NCBI GenBank assembly: GCA_900554515.1
Contig: USHN01000005.1
Location: 1 to 64,000 of the forward strand
DNA: 64,000 nucleotides
Direction of reading: 5' to 3'
Origin: an uncultured Acidaminococcus sp.
Lineage (GTDB): Bacteria > Bacillota > Negativicutes > Acidaminococcales > Acidaminococcaceae
The notes under the pieces were generated by a model that was not told the origin of the DNA, did not search any database, and saw nothing but the letters and a program-made list of their open reading frames with translations. This document shows positions 58,056 to 64,000 of this stretch, one piece after another; positions within the stretch are counted from its first letter, which is position 1; each line of letters opens with the position of its first letter. The translations under genes were made by a program, and so were the position numbers.

Positions 58056-58789
58056 TGTACCGCTTTTTTGTAAATCGGGATTTTCAAGATAGCATGTACA
58101 TTGATGGACAGGACGCCCATCATATTACCCATGTGCTGCGGCTGAAACAGGGCGAAAAGATCCAAATTGTCAGCCTGGATCAGGTCACTGCTGTAATGGA
58201 AGTCACAGGTTTTAAAGATAACCAGGTACTGCTGCAAGTGGTGGAAACCATGGAGCCCAATCATGAGCCGTCTGTAAAGGTCTCGCTACTTCAGGGCCTG
58301 CCCAAGCAGGACAAAATGGAGTGGGTGATCCAAAAGGCGGTAGAATTGGGGATTCATACCATTTGCCCTGTCATGATGGAACATTCTGTGGTACGGCTGG
58401 ATGCGGACAAAGCGTTAAAAAAGCAAATGCGGTGGGAGAAAATTGCGGAAGCAGCGGCTAAACAAAGCAAGCGGGACAGCATCCCGCAGGTAAACCTACC
58501 GCAGCCATTCCGTGAGGCAGTAGAGGCTTGTGACGCAGAACTTAAAATCGTGGCCTACGAAGTGGAAGATACCCGGGGCATCCGGGAGGTTCTGCACGCC
58601 CACCAGGGAATTCATTCCGCCGCTTTTTTAATCGGCCCCGAGGGGGGCATTTCCAAAGAGGAATTTACTTTTTTACAGGAACAGGGATGGCACAGTGTCA
58701 GCCTGGGGCCTCGGATTATGCGCACGGAAACGGCAGCCTTGGCGGCGCTGACAGCCATTATGTACGAGACGGGAAATTTGGGAGGATAG
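58055..58789 (+). CDS. rsmE: 16S rRNA (uracil1498-N3)-methyltransferase
   Basis: 244 residues, SPOUT-fold. PUA-like N-terminus (YRFFVNRDF, DAHHITHVLRLKQGEKI) and knotted C-terminus with FLIGPEGGISKEEF and SLGPRIMRTETAALAALT. The start is ATG 58055 overlapping the prmA stop. Confidence 0.94.
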   Translation: MYRFFVNRDFQDSMYIDGQDAHHITHVLRLKQGEKIQIVSLDQVTAVMEVTGFKDNQVLLQVVETMEPNHEPSVKVSLLQGLPKQDKMEWVIQKAVELGIHTICPVMMEHSVVRLDADKALKKQMRWEKIAEAAAKQSKRDSIPQVNLPQPFREAVEACDAELKIVAYEVEDTRGIREVLHAHQGIHSAAFLIGPEGGISKEEFTFLQEQGWHSVSLGPRIMRTETAALAALTAIMYETGNLGG

Positions 58790-58800
58790 AACAGGGCAAG

Positions 58801-60120
58801 ATGAAAACCATTGCTTTTTATACACTGGGCTGCAAGGTGAACCAATCGGATACCGCCAGCATGGAAAAACTGTTTGAGCAGGATGGGTTTTCCGTGGTGC
58901 CGTTTGACGAGGATAATCCGGCAGATATTGTGCTGATTAATACCTGTGTGGTAACGAACGCCGGACAGGGGAAAAGCCGCCGGATCATTCACCGGGTCAG
59001 CCGTATGGATCCCAAACCGCTCATTGTGGTAACTGGCTGCTATCCCCAGACATCCCCGGATGAAGTATTGGAAATTCCAGGTGTGGATATTCTGATCGGA
59101 AGCCAGGACCGGAAACAGGTAGTGGAACTGGTTAAACAGCGCCTGGAAGAAAATCCGGAAGCTGCCCCGCTTAACACCGTGCATACCATGAATGTGGGAG
59201 AAGCCTTTGAAAACATGGAGGCGGCGGTGGACCAAAGCCGCAACCGGGCCTTCCTAAAAATTCAGGAAGGCTGCGACCAGTACTGTGCCTACTGCATTAT
59301 CCCCTATGCCAGGGGACATCTCCGCAGCCGCAGCCTGGAAGATATCAGGCAAGAGGTGGCCCGTTTGGCGGAAGGCAATTTTCAGGAAATCGTTTTAATC
59401 GGTATCCATTTAGGCTGCTATGGCAAGGAAGATCCCAAAGGTCCCCGGCTAAGCGATGCAGTAAAAGCCGCTTTATCCGTTCCCGGTGTGCCTCGCTTCC
59501 GTCTGGGCAGTCTGGAAAGCGTGGAAGTGGACGAAGCGCTGCTTGCGCTGATGGCGCAGGATGCGCGGCTATGTGCCCATTTGCATCTGCCCCTTCAGGC
59601 AGGCTGCACGGAAACCCTGAAACGGATGCATAGGCCCTATGATACGCAAAAATTCAAGGCGCTGGTAGACCATATCCGGGCTCTTGTGCCGGATGTAGCG
59701 ATTACCACGGACGTGATCGTAGGCTTTCCAGGAGAAACGGAGGAGGATTTCCAGCAATCCCTTGCTTTTATAGAATCCATGGGATTTGCCAAAATCCATA
59801 TTTTCCCCTATTCTCCGCGAAAAGGGACGCCTGCCTCCCTCATGCCCGGCCAGCTGACCAATAAAGAAAAGCAAAACCGGGTGCACCGCCTGGAGGCCAT
59901 TGATGCCAAAAGCAATTTGCAATATCGTTCGTCCTGGCTGGGCAGAAGATCCACAGTACTATGGGAACAAAAAAATAAAAAAACAGGCCTTTGGGAAGGA
60001 CTGACACCGCAATATTTGCGCGTCTATACGGACAGCCCGGCAGCCAGCAAAGGGAAAATCACCCCTGTTCTCTTGGAAACTATCTATGAGGATGGGCTAA
60101 AGGGTGTTATAATAGAGTAA
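58801..60120 (+). CDS. mtaB: tRNA t6A37 methylthiotransferase MtaB
   Basis: 439 residues. MTTase N-terminal domain with TLGCKVNQSD (Cys), INTCVVT and VTGCYPQ; radical-SAM Cys triad KIQEGCDQYCAYCIIPYARG; a C-terminal TRAM domain. It converts t6A37 to ms2t6A in tRNA-Lys and others. ATG 58801 starts the homology; an in-frame ORF extends upstream into rsmE but is not translated. Confidence 0.93.
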   Translation: MKTIAFYTLGCKVNQSDTASMEKLFEQDGFSVVPFDEDNPADIVLINTCVVTNAGQGKSRRIIHRVSRMDPKPLIVVTGCYPQTSPDEVLEIPGVDILIGSQDRKQVVELVKQRLEENPEAAPLNTVHTMNVGEAFENMEAAVDQSRNRAFLKIQEGCDQYCAYCIIPYARGHLRSRSLEDIRQEVARLAEGNFQEIVLIGIHLGCYGKEDPKGPRLSDAVKAALSVPGVPRFRLGSLESVEVDEALLALMAQDARLCAHLHLPLQAGCTETLKRMHRPYDTQKFKALVDHIRALVPDVAITTDVIVGFPGETEEDFQQSLAFIESMGFAKIHIFPYSPRKGTPASLMPGQLTNKEKQNRVHRLEAIDAKSNLQYRSSWLGRRSTVLWEQKNKKTGLWEGLTPQYLRVYTDSPAASKGKITPVLLETIYEDGLKGVIIE

Positions 60121-60146
60121 ATCTGTAGGTATAGGGGGGCGAAATT

Positions 60147-60482
60147 ATGGCGGACTGTGTATTTTGTAAAATCATTTCCGGCGAGATTCCCAGCAAACGG
60201 GTTTACGAAGATGAGCAGGTGATTGTGATTAACGACATGAATCCTGGGGCACCGGTGCATGTACTGGTGATTCCCAAGGAACATACCGAAAATATCCTGA
60301 CAGCCTCCCCTGACGTGCTGCTCCATGTGAAAGAAATCCTGCCGCAATTGGTCAAACAGCTGGGCCTTGAGGAAAAAGGCTTCCGGGTCGTAGTCAATAC
60401 TGGATCCTGGGGCGGCCAAAGCGTGCCCCATCTGCATTTCCACATCCTGGGCGGCAAAGAACTTGGCTGGCCTCCCTGCTAA
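60147..60482 (+). CDS. HIT-family nucleotide-binding protein
   Basis: 111 residues. HLHFHILGG is the histidine triad; CVFCKIISGEIPSKRVYEDEQVIVINDMNP is the HIT start with a zinc-like CxxC. Members hydrolyse aminoacyl- or purine-nucleoside phosphoramidates; the bacterial role is uncertain. GGGGGGCG precedes ATG 60147. Confidence 0.9.
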   Translation: MADCVFCKIISGEIPSKRVYEDEQVIVINDMNPGAPVHVLVIPKEHTENILTASPDVLLHVKEILPQLVKQLGLEEKGFRVVVNTGSWGGQSVPHLHFHILGGKELGWPPC

Positions 60483-60489
60483 TTGTTTG

Positions 60490-60519
60490 TTGACATAGCA
60501 CCTGGTTATAAGGTATAAT
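60490..60519 (+). promoter_or_regulatory. rpsU promoter
   Basis: -35 TTGACA (60490-60495), 18-bp spacer, -10 TATAAT (60514-60519); a strong match. Confidence 0.8.
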
Positions 60520-60578
60520 AACAAGGTGTTAATGTTAAATTACACTTCCCGAAAGAGATCGTGGAGGGAGGGATATAG

Positions 60579-60758
60579 ATGGCTACTGAGATCAGAGTTG
60601 GCAAGACCGAGTCTTTGGACAGCGCGCTGCGGCGTTTCAAACGTGCTACGCAGAAAGCTGGCGTTCTCTCCGAAGTACGGAAACGTGAACACTACGAAAA
60701 ACCTAGCGTTAAACGGAAAAAGAAGTCTGAAGCTGCCAGAAAGCGCAAAACCAGATAA
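60579..60758 (+). CDS. rpsU: 30S ribosomal protein S21
   Basis: 59 residues, short enough to be overlooked. [20 protein letters not shown], then [20 protein letters not shown] and a very basic end [19 protein letters not shown]. This is the usual S21 sequence. GGAGGGAGGGAT precedes ATG 60579. Followed by yqeY after 20 bases, a pair conserved in Firmicutes. Confidence 0.95.
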   Translation: MATEIRVGKTESLDSALRRFKRATQKAGVLSEVRKREHYEKPSVKRKKKSEAARKRKTR

Positions 60759-60778
60759 TACGTTTGGGGGCGTGCACT

Positions 60779-61222
60779 GTGTCTTTACGGGATATTCTAC
60801 AAACCGATATGAAGCAGGCCATGAAAGACCGTGACAAACTGCGGCTAGCGGTGCTACGGATGGCTTGGGCTGCCATACGGAATAAAGAAATTGACGAAAA
60901 GACCGAATTGAAGGATGACCAGGTACTGGCTGTCCTCAGCAAAGAAGTCAAACAAAGAGAAGATACCATTTCAGAGATCCAAGACGCTAACCGTCCGGAT
61001 TTGGTAGAAAAGAATCAGCAGGAAATTGACGTGCTGAAACACTACCTGCCCCAGCAGTTAAGCGACGAAGAACTGAAACAAGTGGTGGAAGATGCCATTG
61101 CGAAAAGCGGCGCCAAATCCATGAAGGATATGGGCAAAGTGATGGGAATGGTCATTGAGCAAACCCGGGGTAAAGCCGAAGGCAAACGGGTCAGCACCAT
61201 GGTAAAATCTCTCTTAGGTTGA
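60779..61222 (+). CDS. yqeY: GatB/YqeY domain protein
   Basis: 147 residues, all-helical. SLRDILQTDMKQAMKDRDKLRLAVLRMAWAAIRNKEI and the C-terminal GAKSMKDMGKVMGMVIEQTRGKAEGKRVSTMVKSLL match the free-standing homologue of the GatB tail, which contacts tRNA. GGGGGCG precedes GTG 60779. Confidence 0.9.
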   Translation: MSLRDILQTDMKQAMKDRDKLRLAVLRMAWAAIRNKEIDEKTELKDDQVLAVLSKEVKQREDTISEIQDANRPDLVEKNQQEIDVLKHYLPQQLSDEELKQVVEDAIAKSGAKSMKDMGKVMGMVIEQTRGKAEGKRVSTMVKSLLG

Positions 61223-61235
61223 AACCAGACAGAGG

Positions 61236-61274
61236 AACAGGGGAATGTCCAGTGCGGATGTTCTCCTGTTTTTT
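61236..61274 (+). terminator. Terminator after yqeY
   Basis: AACAGGGGAA pairs with TTCTCCTGTT (one G-T), then TTTTTT. Confidence 0.75.
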
Positions 61275-61319
61275 CCACAAGCAGCGCATATAAGCAGTTA
61301 AAAGAACGGAGGCAATCTC

Positions 61320-62693
61320 ATGGAAGAAACCTACAGCAGAAAGGAATCCGCTTGGGCGCGGATGGATGACAAAGAACGGATCGCCGTCATGGAATATGGG
61401 GACCGGTATAAAAAGTTTTTGGATACGGCCCGGACAGAACGGCTGGCAGTGAAAGAAATTTTACGCCAGGCCGAGGCAGCCGGCTTTAAACCACTGTACG
61501 ATTGCACAGAATTAAAACCCGGGGATAAGGTGTACTGGAACCAGAAAGGAAAATCCTGCATCCTGGCTGTCATTGGCACAGAACCGGTATACGAAGGACT
61601 TAAAATTGTAGGCTCCCATGTGGATGCACCCCGGCTGGATCTAAAAGGAAATCCGGTGCATGAACAGGATGGAGTAGCCTATTTCCGTACCCATTATTAC
61701 GGCGGAATCAAAAAATACCAGTGGCCCTGTATTCCCTTGGCATTAATTGGTGTGATCTATAACAAAGCAGGAGAAAAAATCGAAATCAATATTGGTATGG
61801 ACGAGCAGGATCCGGTATTCTACATCACGGATCTTTTGCCCCATATGGCCCAGGATCAGATGAAGAAAACGCTGGCGGAAGGGGTTACGGGCGAGCAGCT
61901 CCAGGCTGTAATTGGCTCCCATAATGACCATGATGAAAAACTGCAGGACGCTGTGATGAAGCTCCTGAAAGAAAGATATGGGATTGAAGAGGAAGATTTT
62001 ACCACGGCAGAACTGGAACTGGTGCCGGCTATGAAGAGCCGGGACGTGGGCTTTGATCGTTCTATGATTGCCTCCTATGGGCAGGATGACCGGGTATGCT
62101 CCTATGCCAATCTGGAAGGAATTTTGCAAGCACTCCCTGGCACCAAAACCCAGGCAGCCCTTTTTACCGATAAGGAAGAAATCGGCTCCTATGGCAATAC
62201 CGGCATGGAGTCAGCCTACTTCGTAAAATTTGTTATGAAACTCTTGGCTTTGCAGAACCGTGGCAGCCTATTGGATTTCTATGAAACCATGGAACACAGC
62301 GAAATGCTTTCTGCGGATGTGAATGCCTGCATGGATCCCATGTTCCCGGAAGTTACGGAAAAAGACAATTCCTCTCTTTTGGGCTATGGGATTGCCCTTA
62401 CCAAATACACCGGGGCCCGGGGCAAAGCCGGCAGCAACGATGCCAATAGCGAATTTATGCAAAAGGTGCGGCGCATTTTTAACGAAAATGGCGTTGCCTG
62501 GCAGATCGGGGAACTGGGCAAGGTGGACCAGGGCGGCGGCGGTACTATCGCCTTTATGCTGGCGGACTGGGGCGTAGAAGTGGTTGACTGCGGGACGGCT
62601 ATGCTGAGCATGCATTCCCCGTATGACCTTTTGTCCAAAGCCGATGCCTATGAAACCTATCGTGCCTATAAAGCTTTTTATGAAAGCAAATAA
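61320..62693 (+). CDS. M18-family aminopeptidase
   Basis: 457 residues. Metal-site motifs: GSHVDAPRLDLK (His and Asp), DKEEIGSYG (Glu-Glu), SADVNACMDP and TAMLSMHSPYDLLSKAD (final His). The GSHxDxPRL start is distinctive for M18. Cytoplasmic peptide turnover supplies amino acids, fitting an amino-acid fermenter. CGGAGGC precedes ATG 61320. Confidence 0.92.
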   Translation: MEETYSRKESAWARMDDKERIAVMEYGDRYKKFLDTARTERLAVKEILRQAEAAGFKPLYDCTELKPGDKVYWNQKGKSCILAVIGTEPVYEGLKIVGSHVDAPRLDLKGNPVHEQDGVAYFRTHYYGGIKKYQWPCIPLALIGVIYNKAGEKIEINIGMDEQDPVFYITDLLPHMAQDQMKKTLAEGVTGEQLQAVIGSHNDHDEKLQDAVMKLLKERYGIEEEDFTTAELELVPAMKSRDVGFDRSMIASYGQDDRVCSYANLEGILQALPGTKTQAALFTDKEEIGSYGNTGMESAYFVKFVMKLLALQNRGSLLDFYETMEHSEMLSADVNACMDPMFPEVTEKDNSSLLGYGIALTKYTGARGKAGSNDANSEFMQKVRRIFNENGVAWQIGELGKVDQGGGGTIAFMLADWGVEVVDCGTAMLSMHSPYDLLSKADAYETYRAYKAFYESK

Positions 62694-62704
62694 GGCTTCC
62701 ATTC

Positions 62705-62739
62705 AATGGTCTTCCTTAGCCTTAGTAGGACCATTTTTT
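62705..62739 (+). terminator. Terminator of the M18 gene
   Basis: AATGGTC pairs with GACCATT across 17 bases, with inner TCCT/AGGA pairing, then TTTTT. Confidence 0.75.
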
Positions 62740-62771
62740 CATGGGACGAAAGATTGTCATGGTTTCTTCAT

Positions 62772-62799
62772 TTGACAGGGCGGGGATTGATGCTATAAT
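62772..62799 (+). promoter_or_regulatory. Promoter of the amidase gene
   Basis: -35 TTGACA (62772-62777), 16-bp spacer, -10 TATAAT (62794-62799). Confidence 0.7.
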
Positions 62800-62828
62800 A
62801 CAACTTGTACTAATAAATGCATATGCGG

Positions 62829-62862
62829 GCAGCCTGGTTGTCTGAACATCGGGCTGCTTTTT
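62829..62862 (+). terminator. Terminator-like hairpin in the amidase leader
   Basis: GCAGCC (62829-62834) pairs with GGCTGC (62852-62857), followed by TTTTT. It lies about 20 bases after the predicted transcription start and 24 before the start codon. Confidence 0.55.
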
Positions 62863-62885
62863 GCTTGTAAAGAGGCGTCTATGGA

Positions 62886-63695
62886 GTGAAGAGAAAATAT
62901 TTGCGGCAATTCGTATGTCTTTCTGTCAGCGCGTGTATCCTATGCGGGAGTGCTGCGCTGGCTTCTGCGGCAGTCCGGGTAGGAACGGATTCCAACCGTG
63001 ACAAGGACCAGACCGTCCAACTGACACTGCTTGGGAAACCGAATGCGGTGGGACAAGTGGCGCTTTCCCGAAAAAGCAAGGTGAAAAGCGGCCATAAATC
63101 CTGGCGGGAGCGGGTCAAAGAACGGGAACAGCAGCGCAAACAAGAACAAGAGGATGAAAACGGAAACAGGGTGTATAACCCGGTAAGGGATAAAGCCCCC
63201 AGTGAGGGACTCTTTATCAAGGAAACCAATCTGCAGTTTCGAGGAAAATTATATGTCCGGCCTCGGACGGATATGATCGTCATTCACCATGTAGGCGTTC
63301 CCAGTGGGGATATTTCTGCCGCCCAGATTCACCAGGCCCATTTGAAAAATGGCTGGTGCAGGATTGGCTACCACTATGTTATCCGGAAAAATGGCATTAT
63401 TGAACGCGGGCGGCCGCTTGTGACCATAGGGGCCCATGCTTACGGGCAAAATGATCATACGGTGGGGATCAATGTAACCGGAAATTTTGAATGGGAAAAG
63501 CCAACCACATATCAACTGAAGGCACTGGCCAACCTGGTTACGGCGTTGTGCAGAATCTATCATTTGGACCCCAATATGCATACGGTGGTAGGACACCGGG
63601 ATGTGAATGATACGGCGTGCCCTGGGCGGAACTTGTATGCCAAACTGCCGGATATCCGCTGGCAGGTGCGCAAAAATCTGCACTTGGTGCGGTAG
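62886..63695 (+). CDS. Secreted N-acetylmuramoyl-L-alanine amidase (PGRP/Amidase_2 fold)
   Basis: 269 residues. Signal peptide (KRKYLRQFVCLSVSACILCGSAALASA), a charged linker (about 50-100, KSWRERVKEREQQRKQEQED), then an Amidase_2 domain. MIVIHHVG provides the first zinc His, TIGAHAYGQNDHTVGINVTGNFE and VGHRDVNDTACPG the others. It cleaves the lactyl-Ala bond of murein in the envelope. The long hydrophilic linker may span or bind the periplasmic murein. GTG 62886 is the start; the ribosome site (GAGG about 15 bases upstream) is poor. Confidence 0.87.
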   Translation: MKRKYLRQFVCLSVSACILCGSAALASAAVRVGTDSNRDKDQTVQLTLLGKPNAVGQVALSRKSKVKSGHKSWRERVKEREQQRKQEQEDENGNRVYNPVRDKAPSEGLFIKETNLQFRGKLYVRPRTDMIVIHHVGVPSGDISAAQIHQAHLKNGWCRIGYHYVIRKNGIIERGRPLVTIGAHAYGQNDHTVGINVTGNFEWEKPTTYQLKALANLVTALCRIYHLDPNMHTVVGHRDVNDTACPGRNLYAKLPDIRWQVRKNLHLVR

Positions 63696-63703
63696 GCATA
63701 TCA

Positions 63704-63732
63704 TTGACAGAGTGGTGAAAATTGTCTATAAT
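63704..63732 (+). promoter_or_regulatory. alaS promoter
   Basis: -35 TTGACA (63704-63709), 17-bp spacer, -10 TATAAT (63727-63732), consensus at both hexamers. No T-box motif is seen in the short leader, only the hairpin GGAAA/TTTCC. Confidence 0.75.
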
Positions 63733-63802
63733 TTTTTAGATACGAAGGAAAAATTTCCGGGGCAGTAACGGGCGCCGGCGCAAAGAATAGGGAGAGTTTT
63801 GC

Positions 63803-64000
63803 ATGAAAAAGTTAACGGGTAACGAAATTCGCCAAAAGTTTTTAGATTTCTTCAAGGAGAGGGGCCATTTGGTTTTACCCAGTGCGTCTCTGATTCCTCA
63901 TGATGATCCTACGCTTTTGCTTATTGGCGCTGGGATGGCGCCGTTAAAACCGTATTTTACGGGTAAGGTGAAACCGCCTTCTCCCCGGATCACTACCTGC
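63803..64000 (+). CDS. alaS: Alanyl-tRNA synthetase, N-terminal fragment (cut by window edge)
   Basis: 66 residues before the window ends: [20 protein letters not shown], then [35 protein letters not shown]. This is the class II catalytic-domain start of AlaS. GGGAGAG precedes ATG 63803. The rest lies beyond the window. Confidence 0.95.
   Translation, partial: MKKLTGNEIRQKFLDFFKERGHLVLPSASLIPHDDPTLLLIGAGMAPLKPYFTGKVKPPSPRITTC

Noticed and set aside
63733..63802. T-box leader before alaS.
   Set aside because: The leader is only about 65 bases and contains no TGGTACC-like T-box sequence.

Overview
The window looks like chromosomal DNA of a Negativicutes bacterium (diderm Firmicutes), most plausibly Acidaminococcus or a close relative. 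The Firmicutes side shows in the T-box leader before ileS and in the yaaO-tmk-holB-ricT-trmN-rsmI gene order. The outer membrane side shows in an OmpH/Skp-like chaperone. Amino-acid and organic-acid fermentation is suggested by a butyryl-CoA-type dehydrogenase, an ATP-forming PEP carboxykinase, a sodium-pump decarboxylase beta subunit and a PrpF/tricarboxylate transporter pair. The genus is an inference from gene content; no marker gene was compared.

Layout. 1-100: 3' end of a 5S rRNA and its terminator. 0.1-11 kb: secreted cupin, copper ATPase copA behind two CsoR-type operators, S1-domain protein, then tilS-hpt-ftsH, birA, coaX (with a structured leader), dus and a PAP2 phosphatase. 11.2-16 kb: a four-gene operon (M20 dipeptidase, dipeptide epimerase, DUF819 membrane protein, cytoplasmic class A beta-lactamase-like hydrolase) that reads as murein-peptide salvage. 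16-22.7 kb: large glutamine synthetase, 3D-domain protein, thioesterase, acyl-CoA dehydrogenase, pckA, NimA-like protein. 22.7-29.9 kb: LysR regulator divergent from prpF and a MatC-type transporter; facing them a sodium-pump beta subunit with a 40-residue OadG-like partner, then fba and an RluA-type pseudouridine synthase. 29.9-30.3 kb: a CopZ-like chaperone.

30.3-41 kb is the accessory region: a TerB_N/TerB_C protein with a DEDDh exonuclease, a 600-bp intergenic stretch holding a phased 21-bp/11-bp repeat array and a 15-bp-stem hairpin, a complete type I restriction-modification locus (hsdM-hsdS-hsdR), two paralogous genes resembling C-terminal tails of Rpn/PD-(D/E)XK transposases, a RelE/Phd toxin-antitoxin pair and GC-rich REP-like palindromes. 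A 53-bp near-identical direct repeat, each copy carrying a terminator-like hairpin, brackets the restriction locus.

41-64 kb returns to housekeeping: T-box/ileS, csoR, ompH, trxA-trxB, Rrf2 regulator, SIMPL protein, MTAN-like nucleosidase, rpsO, membrane-anchored methyltransferase, MATE exporter, tRNA-Ser(GCU), the yaaO-to-rsmI cluster, prmA-rsmE-mtaB, HIT protein, rpsU-yqeY, M18 aminopeptidase, a secreted amidase and the start of alaS.

Themes: a dispersed copper regulon (CsoR at 44 kb, CopA at 0.9 kb, CopZ at 30 kb); several 5' leaders that carry a terminator-like hairpin between a promoter and the first gene (pepV, oadB, the amidase); and a compact defence or mobile neighbourhood assembled from repeats.
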